From CALAED01 sp937891035 (lineage in GTDB: Bacteria > Actinomycetota > Actinomycetes > Streptosporangiales > Streptosporangiaceae), in assembly GCA_035642125.1 (NCBI GenBank), contig DASQSZ010000005.1:1-19963 (forward strand): 19,963 bases of DNA, in the 5' to 3' direction. Of this stretch, positions 8,602 to 15,584 are shown one piece after another. Each line of letters begins with the position of its first letter. Within the stretch, counting starts at the first letter, position 1. Under the pieces are notes generated by a model, which saw nothing but the letters and a program-made list of their open reading frames with translations, was not told the origin of the DNA and did not search any database. Made by a program: the position numbers and the translations under genes.

Positions 8602-8946
8602 TCAGGCACCACGACTTGCGTAGACGACGAAGGGGTTGCCGGCCGGGTCACGCAGCACCGCGCGGATTTCGTGCGGCCCGTCTTCGGGCCCGCGGACGAG
8701 TTCGGCGCCGGCCGCGGTCAGCCGCTCCGTCGTGGCCGCGACGTCGTCGACCTTGAACGAGACCACCGGGCCGGCCGCGACCTGCTCCTCGGGCGCGGCG
8801 AGCGCGAACGTCGTGCCGCCGCCGTCGAGCGCGGCGAACCGCTCGCCGTCCTGGAACCTCACCTCCAGGCCGAGCCCGTCGCGGTAGAACGCGACGGCGG
8901 CGGCCATGTCGTCGGTGCCGTACAGCACGTTGCCGATGCGGGTCAT
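8602..8946 (-). CDS. VOC family protein (second, glyoxalase-like)
   Basis: The 114-residue product has paired VOC modules: TRIGNVLYGTDDMAAAVAFY at the N-terminus with RDGLGLEVRF, and a second half with VVSFKVDDVAATTERLTAAG ending RDPAGNPFVVY. It would chelate a metal or bind a small hydrophobic ligand; the substrate is unknown. The ATG at 8946 has a perfect GGAGG 5 bases upstream, so it is preferred to the ATG at 8961. It is convergent with the TetR gene. It is related only at the fold level to the VOC protein at 7289-7690, so this does not look like a recent duplication. Confidence 0.87.
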   Translation of the reverse strand: MTRIGNVLYGTDDMAAAVAFYRDGLGLEVRFQDGERFAALDGGGTTFALAAPEEQVAAGPVVSFKVDDVAATTERLTAAGAELVRGPEDGPHEIRAVLRDPAGNPFVVYASRGA

Positions 8947-8961
8947 GTAGGCCTCCAGCAT

Positions 8962-9287
8962 GGAATGGGGCGCGTCGCAGGGCCGTCAAGCAGACCCGCA
9001 CCCGGCGGCCCGATCGCCGCGTCCGAACATCCTTAGGGGGCAGTCGACCACGTCGCCGAACGCGCGCGCACCTTCTACGATGTCGATCCAGGCGACAGCG
9101 GAGGCCGGGGTGAAGCCGGGCGGGAAGGTCCGGGGCGCCACGGCGAGGTCGGGCACGGCGTCGTTCGGGAGACGGTTCTCGTCCGGCAGGTCGGGGCCGC
9201 CGCGAAAGGGGCGGGCGAGCACCAACCGGCCGCATTGCGCGCGGCGCTGGATCGCCCGGCCCGCCGCGCCGGCCGCGGCTCGCGGAG
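8962..9287. other. Gene-poor stretch between VOC and serine hydrolase genes
   Basis: No complete gene with a ribosome binding site is visible. On the minus strand, frame 9222-8986 reads with strong G/C third positions and a sensible composition, including PRTFPPGFTPASAVAWIDIV. It has only a weak GTG start and no recognised family, so it may be the tail of a decayed gene. The plus-strand frame at 8960-9370 has an unlikely composition. Any promoter of the VOC gene should lie close to 8965-9010, but I see no clear hexamers. Confidence 0.4.
8986..9222 (-). pseudogene. Possible gene remnant of unknown family
   Basis: An open minus-strand frame of about 78 codons with coding-like codon choice, starting at best from a GTG at 9222 without a ribosome binding site. 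Segments such as PDLPDENRLPNDAVPDLAVA and FTPASAVAWIDIVEGARAFG look like ordinary folded protein rather than shadow composition. The frame continues upstream as a shadow of the hydrolase gene. I do not recognise the family. It could be a truncated relic or a small unannotated gene. Confidence 0.25.
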
Positions 9288-10505
9288 TCAGGACAGCGCT
9301 TCGTACAACGCGGCGATTAGGCGGTGCGCGCGCAGGTCGCCGGTCAACCGATCGCCCAGCCGGTTCATGACGTAGGCCATGGCGATGCCGCGGTCGATGT
9401 CGCCGAACCCGATAGAGCCGCCTGTGCCGGTGTGGCCGAAGGCCCCATGCTGGGCGGCCGGCGGCATCGGGAAGACCACCGACGGCAGCATGAAACCAAG
9501 CCCGAACGCGGTGTCCACGATGAGCACCTGGTCGGGTCCGCGCACCCGCGGCTTGATCGCCGCCCGCAGCGTGGCCGGCCGGAGGATCCGCCCGCCCACC
9601 AGATCGCGGTAAAACCCGGCGAGGGCCGAGGCCGTCGCCACCATCCCGGCGCCCGGCCAGCCGCCGCGCAGCACGACGGGATTGTTGAAGCCGCCCTTGC
9701 CCGCCGCCGGGTTGGCCATGGCCCGGTTGATCAGGCTGTTCGGGTCGCCAAGGTTGTTCAGTACCCGGGCGCGCAGCCCAGCGTCGCCCGGGGCAGCACC
9801 GGCCCTGGCGGTGTCCGCGCCGGTGTCCGCCGCGGCGGCGGCCGAGGGACGCCTGGCGGTCAGTCTGGCGGCGCGCTCGATCACCTCGTCGGGGGCGCCG
9901 ATCCACAGCTCGAGATCACCGGCGAACTCGTCCCGTACGTACTCGCCGACCGGGCGCCCGGCTACCCGCCGTACGATCTCGCCGGCCAGCCAGCCGTAGG
10001 TCAGCGCATGGTAGCCGTGCGCGGTGCCCGGCGCCCAACTCGGCGGCTGCACGGCGAGCCGGGCGGCCATCGCCCCGGGGCCGGCGGCCTCTTCGGCCGT
10101 GCACGGGGCGTCGAGCACCGGCAGGCCGGCCTGGTGCGAGAGCAGATGCGCGGCGGTCGTGCTCTCCTTGCCGTGCGCGGCGAACTCCGGCCACCAGCCG
10201 GCCACCGGGCCGTCCAGGTCGTAGCGACCCCGCTCGGCCAGGCGCAGCGCGGCCGCGGCCGTCACCGCCTTGGTGCAGGAGAAGGCGACGCACGGTGTGT
10301 CGCGGCGCCATGCGCGGCCGGTGTGGCGGTCGGCGATCCCGCCCCACAGATCGACGACGAGGTCGTCGCCCTGGTACACGGCGATGGCAGCGCCGAGTTC
10401 GTCGCCCCGCGCGAAGTTCTCCGCGAAGGCGTCGCCTACGGCGCGGAAGGCCGGATCGCAATGGCCGTGCACGCCGCCTGGTTCGGCCGGAGGGGGAGCG
10501 GTCAT
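9288..10505 (-). CDS. Serine hydrolase, class C beta-lactamase/EstB-like
   Basis: A 405-residue member of the beta-lactamase-related serine hydrolase family (family VIII esterase or EstB-like). The nucleophile motif SxxK is S76-C-T-K79 in AFSCTKAVTAAAALRL. The second-motif Tyr is probably in HGYHALTYGWL (Y165 or Y170). The KTG-equivalent region is GHTGTGG (357-363). There is no signal peptide, so it is probably a cytosolic esterase or lactonase rather than a secreted beta-lactamase. A low-complexity Ala/Asp/Gly segment at about 218-242 is probably a surface loop. The ATG at 10505 has GGAGG 5 bases upstream. The in-frame GTG at 10517 would overlap that ribosome binding site, so it is rejected. 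Confidence 0.88.
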   Translation of the reverse strand: MTAPPPAEPGGVHGHCDPAFRAVGDAFAENFARGDELGAAIAVYQGDDLVVDLWGGIADRHTGRAWRRDTPCVAFSCTKAVTAAAALRLAERGRYDLDGPVAGWWPEFAAHGKESTTAAHLLSHQAGLPVLDAPCTAEEAAGPGAMAARLAVQPPSWAPGTAHGYHALTYGWLAGEIVRRVAGRPVGEYVRDEFAGDLELWIGAPDEVIERAARLTARRPSAAAAADTGADTARAGAAPGDAGLRARVLNNLGDPNSLINRAMANPAAGKGGFNNPVVLRGGWPGAGMVATASALAGFYRDLVGGRILRPATLRAAIKPRVRGPDQVLIVDTAFGLGFMLPSVVFPMPPAAQHGAFGHTGTGGSIGFGDIDRGIAMAYVMNRLGDRLTGDLRAHRLIAALYEALS

Positions 10506-10687
10506 GCGGGCCTCCACGGATCCGCGGTGTCAACGGAAGGGTAGGTCGAATTATGTTCCGCCCGGGCAACGGGGGTCGATGGGGCCCGGCGCCAAGTGCG
10601 GCGCGCTCAACCCGATGACTTTCATGCGCAGCCTCGGGCCGAAGCCGTCTTAAGGTTGACATGGCAAAAAGAGAGACGGAGGCGCGC

Positions 10688-10981
10688 ATGTTCCGGCACG
10701 TGGTGGTGTTCCGCTGGACCGAGGACGCGACCGAGGAGCAGAAGAGGGCGGTCGAGGAGCGGCTCGCGGCCCTGCCCGGAGCGATCCCGGAGATCAAGGG
10801 GTACCACTACGGCGCCGACGCCGGGATCACCGACGGCAATGACGACTTCGCCGTCGTGGCGGATTTCGCGGATCGCGCCGCCTACATCACCTACCGCGAT
10901 CACCCGGCGCACCGCGCCGCCGTGGATGAGTGCATCAGGCCGATCATGGCGACGCGCGCCGCGGTGCAGTACGCGATCTGA
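10688..10981 (+). CDS. Dabb family protein (stress-responsive A/B barrel domain)
   Basis: A 97-residue ferredoxin-like Dabb protein. It begins MFRHVVVFRWTEDAT and continues with a helix of charged residues, then DFAVVADFADRAAYITYRDH and a C-terminal strand RAAVQYAI. These dimeric alpha/beta barrels are found in stress proteins and some polyketide cyclases; a role here cannot be assigned. The ATG at 10688 has GGAGG 5 bases upstream, so the earlier in-frame ATG at 10661 is not needed. It is divergent from the serine hydrolase and convergent with the next TetR gene. Confidence 0.87.
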   Translation: MFRHVVVFRWTEDATEEQKRAVEERLAALPGAIPEIKGYHYGADAGITDGNDDFAVVADFADRAAYITYRDHPAHRAAVDECIRPIMATRAAVQYAI

Positions 10982-11082
10982 CGTCCTCCCGCTGACGGCG
11001 TTCGTCGATGGGTTTGTCGATGGGCCGGCAGGGGTTTTCGGGGCGGGCGGCGATCGCCGGGGTCGGCGTGGCCGGGGCGTCA

Positions 11083-11127
11083 CGCGAGTCCGGCCGCACC
11101 CGACTCGACCCTCGCCGCGGACTCGTG
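11083..11127. terminator. Hairpin between convergent Dabb and TetR genes, possible bidirectional terminator
   Basis: CGAGTCCG (11085-11092) pairs with CGGACTCG (11118-11125). Two more pairs, including one G-U, extend the stem to 10. The loop is 25 bases. It lies 1 base beyond the TetR stop and about 100 bases beyond the Dabb stop. There is no U tail, and the long loop weakens the case. Confidence 0.35.
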
Positions 11128-11128
11128 C

Positions 11129-11806
11129 TCAGTGGGTGCAGATGCCGTCGAAGAGAACCTTGAGGTAGTGGTCGGCCAGGCCGTCGGCGCCGAGCCGGCC
11201 GCCAGGCCGGAACCAGCGGATCGCCACCCAGATGGTGTCGCGGATCATGCGGTAGGTGAGCTCGGCGTCGATGTCCGGCCGGAAGAGCCCGATCTCCTGG
11301 CCGCGCTTGATCTGACCGATCCAGATCGACTCGGTCTCCTGCTCGGCCTTGGTCAGGTAACTGAACCGGGGGAGCGAGGAAAGATAGTTCCAGTCGTTTT
11401 GCATCACGGTGATGGCGGCCCGATGCGGCCCGAGCGTGCCGAAGGCGATCCGGACGAGCGCGGCCAAGACCTCTCGCGGGTCGCCGCCCTCGGCGACGGC
11501 GGTGTGGTTGGCGGTGAGCAGGTCGTCGAAGAAGTTGGACAGCACCTCGTCCACGATCGACTCCTTGGAGTCGAAGTGGTGATAGAGGCTGCCGGACAGG
11601 ATGCCCGCCTCGTCCGCGATCTCACGGACGGTCGTCGCCTGAAAGCCCTTCTTCGCGAACAACTCGGCGGCGAGCCGGACCAGATGCTCCCGGCGCTCGG
11701 ACGCCAGCGCCGTCGTGCCCTTCCCCCGTCGCCGGCCACCGGCACCGCCGGCGGCGGGCTCGCCGCCGGTCCGTCGCGGTCCGCTGTCTGCGCTCGTGGT
11801 CGTCAC
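11129..11806 (-). CDS. KstR2-like TetR family transcriptional repressor
   Basis: A 225-residue TetR regulator resembling mycobacterial KstR2. Shared-looking features are the HTH region (TTVREIADEAGILSGSLYHH, about 58-77), PRFSYL in the ligand domain, FRPDIDAELTYRMIRDT and VAIRWFRPGG near the C-terminus. KstR2 represses steroid ring C/D catabolism genes and responds to a CoA thioester of the degraded steroid core. Similarity is judged from memory, not by alignment. The GTG at 11806 is preferred. The longer frame from 11917 would place a KstR2-type operator inside the coding region and adds an N-terminal stretch unlike the family. The N-terminal 38 residues are Gly/Arg-rich and likely disordered. 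No steroid catabolism genes are in the window. Confidence 0.85.
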   Translation of the reverse strand: MTTTSADSGPRRTGGEPAAGGAGGRRRGKGTTALASERREHLVRLAAELFAKKGFQATTVREIADEAGILSGSLYHHFDSKESIVDEVLSNFFDDLLTANHTAVAEGGDPREVLAALVRIAFGTLGPHRAAITVMQNDWNYLSSLPRFSYLTKAEQETESIWIGQIKRGQEIGLFRPDIDAELTYRMIRDTIWVAIRWFRPGGRLGADGLADHYLKVLFDGICTH

Positions 11807-11827
11807 CTTCCCATTATTGCGGCCCGC

Positions 11828-11840
11828 CCAATCGCTTGGT
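11828..11840. promoter_or_regulatory. Second, imperfect KstR2-type half/operator site
   Basis: CCAATCGCTTGG (11828-11839) is a 12-bp palindrome with one mismatched pair. Its reverse complement CCAAGCGATTGG resembles the better site at 11876-11889. Their centres are 49 bases apart. It lies about 20 bases upstream of the preferred GTG start of the TetR gene. It is a weak site by itself. Confidence 0.4.
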
Positions 11841-11874
11841 TGACCGGACGCGCCCGTACCCAGCGTACCTGCGG

Positions 11875-11890
11875 TAACAAGCGCTTGGTA
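11875..11890. promoter_or_regulatory. KstR2-type operator upstream of the TetR gene
   Basis: The sequence AACAAGCGCTTGGT (11876-11889) fits the published mycobacterial KstR2 pattern AnCAAGnnCTTGnT at every fixed position. The core CAAGCGCTTG is a perfect palindrome, and the flanking TA/TA pairs also match. It lies about 70 bases upstream of the proposed GTG start, as expected for autoregulation. Confidence 0.7.
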
Positions 11891-12168
11891 AGACATCGTG
11901 CCCGGTGGCGCGGCCACATCGCCGCTGCCCGCCGTCGGTCGTGCGGCCCCGTCGCCGGCTCGCCGAGCGCGATGCGGGCGTCGGCGGCGACCACTAGTGG
12001 CCGGGTTGGCGACGCGACATCGGTATCCCCGCCCCTCTCCCTCATGGGTGGCAGTTTGCGCACATCATCCACTTGGACTCATATGTCGGCAGCTCCATGA
12101 AACGCGGGCGTACTTGGTAAAAGAGCCGACCGCGCGCTCCATGCCGGTAACGGTTGTGTTGCAGGGAC

Positions 12169-12194
12169 TTGACAGCCAATGGTCCCGCTAGGTT
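12169..12194 (+). promoter_or_regulatory. Candidate promoter of the cellobiose operon
   Basis: A consensus -35 hexamer TTGACA (12169-12174) is followed by TAGGTT (12189-12194), a plausible actinobacterial -10. The spacer is only 14 bases, shorter than usual, so the -10 assignment is unsure. The CebR-type operator begins 7 bases further on, where a repressor would block transcription initiation. Confidence 0.5.
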
Positions 12195-12200
12195 CTCTGC

Positions 12201-12216
12201 GTGGGAGCGCTCCCAC
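12201..12216. promoter_or_regulatory. CebR operator box (16-bp perfect palindrome)
   Basis: GTGGGAGCGCTCCCAC is perfectly palindromic and contains TGGGAGCGCTCCCA, the CebR-binding sequence known from Streptomyces cellobiose operons. It lies 72 bases before the cebE start and just downstream of the promoter hexamers. The likely binder is the LacI protein encoded at the 3' end of this operon. Confidence 0.9.
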
Positions 12217-12288
12217 AACTCCGTCCGGGCTCAGTGTCGAGCCCACCCACCCACCCCGTCAATTAAGACGACCTGAGAGGGGTCCGTC

Positions 12289-13614
12289 ATGAGGCTTTCG
12301 AGGCGCCGCGGGTCGCTGTCCGCGGTCGCGGCGACGCTGGCAGGAGTGCTGGCACTCGCCACCGCATGTGGCGGGAACGACAACAACACGAGCGGTTCGG
12401 GCGGCGCCGCACAGGCGCCCGAGAAGATCACGCTCACGGTCGACATCTTCGGTGAGTTCGGCTACGAGAAGCTGTACCAGCAGTACATGGCCGCCCACCC
12501 GAACATCACGGTCAAGCAGCGCAAGGTCTCGACGCTGGACGACTACAAGCCGCGGCTGCAGCAGTGGATCGCCACCGGCAGCGGCGCGGGCGACGTGGTC
12601 GCGCTGGAGGAGGGGATCTTGCCCCTCTACATGCAGCAGGCCAACAAGTTCGTCAACCTCTTCGACCACGGCGCCCGGTCGCTGCAGGGCAACTTCCTGC
12701 CGTGGAAGTGGCAGATGGGCATCGCCCCCAACGGGCAGCTGATCGGACTCGGCACGGACATCGGCCCGCTCGGCATGTGCTACCGCACGGACCTGTTCAA
12801 GGAGGCCGGCCTGCCGACGGCCCGCGAGGAGGTGTCCAAGCTCTGGCCGACCTGGGACGCCTTCTTCACCACTGGGCAGAAGTTCCAGGCGAACATGCCG
12901 AAGACCAAGTGGCTCGACGGCCCAACCGCGATCCTGCGCACCACCGTGCTGCAGAACGCCGGCGCCGGTCCCGGTCACAGCTTCTTCGACAAGAGCAACA
13001 ACCTGGTCTTCGACACCAATCCCGCCGTCAAGCAGGCCTTCGACACCACGCTGAAGTTCGAGCAGGCGAAGATGACGTCCGACATGGCGATCTTCACCCC
13101 GCCGTGGCAGACGGCCCTCAAGCGGGACACCTTCGCCACCCTGCCCTGCCCGTCCTGGATGCTCGGGGGCATCGAGGAGTTCTCCGGCTCGTTCGGCAAG
13201 GGCAAGTGGGACGTCGCGGCGGTGCCGGGCAACAGCGGCTACTGGGGCGGCTCCTGGCTGGCCGTGCCCAAGCAGACCAAGCACCCGAAGGAGGCCGCCG
13301 AGCTGGCCAAGTTCCTGACCAGTGCGCAGGGGCAGGTGGCCGCGTTCAAGGACAAGAACACCTTCCCGTCCTCGCCACAGGCCGAGCAGGACCCGGCTGT
13401 GGCCGGTGCCAAGAGCGCCTACTTCAACAACGCTCCGACCGGGCAGATCTTCGGCCGTATGGCCGCCCAGGTGAAGCCGGTCTACCTGGCTCCGAAGAAC
13501 GAGGATGTCCGGGCGGCGGTCGAGAACGTCCTGATCGCCGTCGGCCAGGGCAAGGTCAAGCCGGATGAGGCTTGGAGCAAGGCGGTCGACGCGGCCAAGA
13601 AGGCCGCGAGGTAA
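12289..13614 (+). CDS. cebE: Cellobiose/cello-oligosaccharide ABC transporter substrate-binding lipoprotein (CebE-like)
   Basis: Captures the sugar outside the cell and delivers it to the permease pair. The 441-residue product has an N-terminal signal with an RRR region, a hydrophobic stretch (about 10-26) and a lipobox-like ATAC with C27 as lipidation site. The -3 position is Ala rather than Leu, a mild deviation. A disordered Asn/Ser/Gly linker precedes a type-1 solute-binding fold (family 1 extracellular protein), with segments such as GDVVALEEG, and YWGGSWLAVPKQTKHPKEAA near the hinge. GAGAGGGG lies 6 bases before the ATG at 12289. It is the first gene of the operon, under a CebR box. A strong hairpin after the gene may boost its mRNA relative to the permeases. 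The sugar assignment is inferred from operator and neighbours. Confidence 0.92.
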   Translation: MRLSRRRGSLSAVAATLAGVLALATACGGNDNNTSGSGGAAQAPEKITLTVDIFGEFGYEKLYQQYMAAHPNITVKQRKVSTLDDYKPRLQQWIATGSGAGDVVALEEGILPLYMQQANKFVNLFDHGARSLQGNFLPWKWQMGIAPNGQLIGLGTDIGPLGMCYRTDLFKEAGLPTAREEVSKLWPTWDAFFTTGQKFQANMPKTKWLDGPTAILRTTVLQNAGAGPGHSFFDKSNNLVFDTNPAVKQAFDTTLKFEQAKMTSDMAIFTPPWQTALKRDTFATLPCPSWMLGGIEEFSGSFGKGKWDVAAVPGNSGYWGGSWLAVPKQTKHPKEAAELAKFLTSAQGQVAAFKDKNTFPSSPQAEQDPAVAGAKSAYFNNAPTGQIFGRMAAQVKPVYLAPKNEDVRAAVENVLIAVGQGKVKPDEAWSKAVDAAKKAAR

Positions 13615-13624
13615 CCCGAGGACC

Positions 13625-13671
13625 GCGGTGGTGGTGCCGAAGCGTACTCCACAAGCCGGCACCACCACCGC
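13625..13671 (+). promoter_or_regulatory. Intercistronic hairpin between cebE and cebF
   Basis: GCGGTGGTGGTGCCG (13625-13639) and its exact complement (13657-13671) form a 15-bp stem with a 17-base loop in the 99-base gap between the binding-protein and first permease genes. By analogy with malE-malF and similar transporters, it may stabilise the upstream mRNA or partly terminate transcription, giving more binding protein than permease. Confidence 0.7.
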
Positions 13672-13713
13672 TTCCATCGGGCCCCCGACCGGTCTTCCGT
13701 GAAAGGAGGGCGC

Positions 13714-14694
13714 ATGGTCGACCTGCGCCCCGTCCGGCCGGACGCTCAGCCGGCCGCGGCGCCGCCGGCCCGCCGCCTCGCGATGCGGCGGTCCAGGCTC
13801 GCCCGGCTGGACATGAAGCTCTCGCCGTACCTGTTCATCTCCCCGTTTTACGTCGTTTTCCTGATCTTCGGCGCTTTCCCGCTGGTTTACACGCTTTGGG
13901 TGGCCCTGCACGACTGGGGGCTCGCATCCGGAACACGCGAGTACATCGGTCTGGAAAACTTCCGCTTCCTCGTCAGCGACGCCGACTTTTGGCACTCGGT
14001 CGTCAACACCTTCGGCATCTTCTTCCTGTCCACCATCCCTCAGCTGCTGATCGCGCTGCTGATCGCCAACACCCTCAGCCGTCGGATGCGCGCGGCCACC
14101 ATGTTCCGAGTCGGGATGATCATTCCGCTGGTGACCTCCACCGCCGCGGTGGCGATCGTGTTCACTCAGCTCTTCGACCGCGACTTCGGCATGATCAACT
14201 GGCTGCTCAACCTGGTGGGCGTGGATCACATCGACTGGCAGGCGAGCCGCGGCTGGTCTTGGGTCGCGCTCGCGACCATGGTCAACTGGCGGTGGACCGG
14301 TTACAACGCGCTGATCTACCTCGCCGCGATGCAGGCGATCCCCAAGGACTTGTACGAGGCGGCCGCGATCGACGGCGCCTCCCGGGTCAAGCAGTTCTGG
14401 CGCATCACAGTGCCGATGCTGCAGCCGACGATCATCTTCACGGTCATCATCTCGACGATCGGCGGGATGCAGCTGTTCACCGAGCCCGTGCTGTTCGGCA
14501 CCGGCACGCCGAACCGAATGGACGGCGGCTCGGTCCACCAGTTCCAGACCGTCACGATGTACATGTTCGACAACGCCTTCTTGCACGACCGCTACGGCTA
14601 TGGCGCCACGATCGCCTGGGCGCTCTTCGTACTGATCGTCATCTTCTCCCTGCTCAACTTCGCCGTTGTGCGGCGCGCGGGAGGCCACAAATGA
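13714..14694 (+). CDS. cebF: Sugar ABC transporter permease (CebF-like, MalF type)
   Basis: A 326-residue inner-membrane permease of the carbohydrate-uptake type 1 family. After a charged N-terminus there are about six membrane segments, starting near residue 37 (LSPYLFISPFYVVFLIFG). The cytoplasmic EAA loop that docks the ATPase is EAAAIDGASRVKQFWRITVP (215-234). The ATG at 13714 is chosen because AAAGGAGGG ends 5 bases upstream. The in-frame start at 13699 would precede that ribosome binding site. Its stop overlaps the next gene as ATGA, so the two permeases are translationally coupled. No ATPase gene follows, as in Streptomyces ceb operons that use MsiK. Confidence 0.94.
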   Translation: MVDLRPVRPDAQPAAAPPARRLAMRRSRLARLDMKLSPYLFISPFYVVFLIFGAFPLVYTLWVALHDWGLASGTREYIGLENFRFLVSDADFWHSVVNTFGIFFLSTIPQLLIALLIANTLSRRMRAATMFRVGMIIPLVTSTAAVAIVFTQLFDRDFGMINWLLNLVGVDHIDWQASRGWSWVALATMVNWRWTGYNALIYLAAMQAIPKDLYEAAAIDGASRVKQFWRITVPMLQPTIIFTVIISTIGGMQLFTEPVLFGTGTPNRMDGGSVHQFQTVTMYMFDNAFLHDRYGYGATIAWALFVLIVIFSLLNFAVVRRAGGHK

Positions 14695-15584
14695 CCACGA
14701 TCTCCCTACCCTCCCGCAGGCGGCGCGAGAACGGCCGGCGACCCCAGTACCGGTTGCGGGGACTGTGGGACGCCAGCCCGCTGACCTACGTCACGCTGAT
14801 CTTCGCTCTGGTGCTGTCCATCGCCCCGATCTACTGGATGATCGTGGTCGCCACCCGTACCAACGAGGTCGTCGGCGACGTTCCCCCGCCGCTGAGCCCC
14901 GGCGGAAACCTCGGCGCCAACATCGGGCGACTGTTCGACAATCCCGACGCCTATTTCGCCAAGGGGTTGTTCAACTCCGCGATCGTGTCCACCGGGGTAA
15001 CGATCTCGACCGTCTTCTTCGCCTCGCTGGCCGGCTTCGCCTTCGCCAAGCTGCGCTTCCGCGGCAAGAACGCCCTGCTGCTCACGATCATCGCCACCAT
15101 GATGATCCCGACGCAGATGGGCATCATCCCGCTCTACATGACCATGGTGAAGCTGGGCTGGCAGAACCAGCTGCAGGCCGTCATCGTGCCGTTCCTCGTC
15201 ACCGGGTTCGGCGTGTTCATGATGCGGCAGTACACCGCGCAGGCGGTGCCCGACGAGCTCATCGAGGCGGCCCGCGTGGACGGCTGCTCGACCTTCCGCA
15301 TCTTTTGGAGCGTCGTGCTACCCGCCCTGCGGCCGGCCGCCGGAGTGCTCGGTCTGTTCACCTTCATGCAGACCTGGAATGACTTCATGTGGCCGCTGGC
15401 CGTGCTCAATCCCGAGAACCCGACCGTGCAGCTGTCTATCAACAACCTGGCCAACGCGTACTTCAGGGATTACACGCTCATGTTCGCCGGGACCACCGTG
15501 GCAGTGTTGCCGCTCCTCGTCGTGTTCATCGTGTTCGGTCGCCAGATCATCGGCGGAATCATGGAAGGTGCGTTGAAGGCGTGA
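14691..15584 (+). CDS. cebG: Sugar ABC transporter permease (CebG-like, MalG type)
   Basis: A 297-residue partner permease. It has a basic cytoplasmic N-terminus and a first membrane segment near 29-55 (TYVTLIFALVLSIAPIYWM). A periplasmic loop and further membrane segments follow. The EAA loop is EAARVDGCSTFRIFWSVVLP (192-211), followed by FTFMQTWNDFMWPL, typical of MalG-type permeases. The ATG at 14691 has GGGAGG 6 bases upstream and overlaps the cebF stop by 4 bases. The stop overlaps the GTG of bglC by 4 bases. It forms the heterodimeric channel with CebF. Confidence 0.94.
   Translation: MTTISLPSRRRRENGRRPQYRLRGLWDASPLTYVTLIFALVLSIAPIYWMIVVATRTNEVVGDVPPPLSPGGNLGANIGRLFDNPDAYFAKGLFNSAIVSTGVTISTVFFASLAGFAFAKLRFRGKNALLLTIIATMMIPTQMGIIPLYMTMVKLGWQNQLQAVIVPFLVTGFGVFMMRQYTAQAVPDELIEAARVDGCSTFRIFWSVVLPALRPAAGVLGLFTFMQTWNDFMWPLAVLNPENPTVQLSINNLANAYFRDYTLMFAGTTVAVLPLLVVFIVFGRQIIGGIMEGALKA

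Larger units (their letters stand above)
11918..12288. other. Intergenic region upstream of the cellobiose operon
   Basis: This 371-base stretch (longer if the TetR gene starts at 11806) holds no convincing gene. Short frames in it have unlikely compositions. It carries the operon promoter and CebR box in its last 120 bases. A lone CTTGGTAA (12113-12120), matching half of the KstR2-type operator, is also present. I see no RNA structure I can name. Confidence 0.5.

Noticed and set aside
8960..9370. Plus-strand 136-codon frame across the gene-poor stretch
   Set aside because: It has no ribosome binding site, overlaps the hydrolase 3' end, and its composition is Arg/Pro/Ser/Thr-rich with no fold-like pattern.
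10656..10661. Consensus TTGACA upstream of the Dabb gene
   Set aside because: A -10 at the right distance would fall on the ribosome binding site and ATG (10679-10690), and nothing there resembles one.
11048..11059. CGGCGATCGCCG palindrome between convergent genes as a terminator
   Set aside because: It has no loop and such GC palindromes are common by chance at this base composition; the hairpin at 11083-11127 is a somewhat better candidate.
12259..14688. 809-codon minus-strand open frame opposite cebE and cebF
   Set aside because: It is antisense to two well-supported genes; its composition (many Val, Gly, Arg, Asp, His, few hydrophobic core patterns) is the shadow expected from GC-rich codons.
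13572..14690. Long plus-strand frame fused upstream of cebG, suggesting a 670-residue fusion
   Set aside because: The upstream part is out of frame with cebF and has an Arg/Pro/His-rich shadow composition; the real cebG start at 14691 has a ribosome binding site and an ATGA overlap.
15389..15580. Upstream extension of the beta-glucosidase frame into cebG
   Set aside because: It lies wholly inside cebG in another frame; the GTG at 15581 places the GH1 N-terminal signature at the normal position and overlaps the cebG stop.
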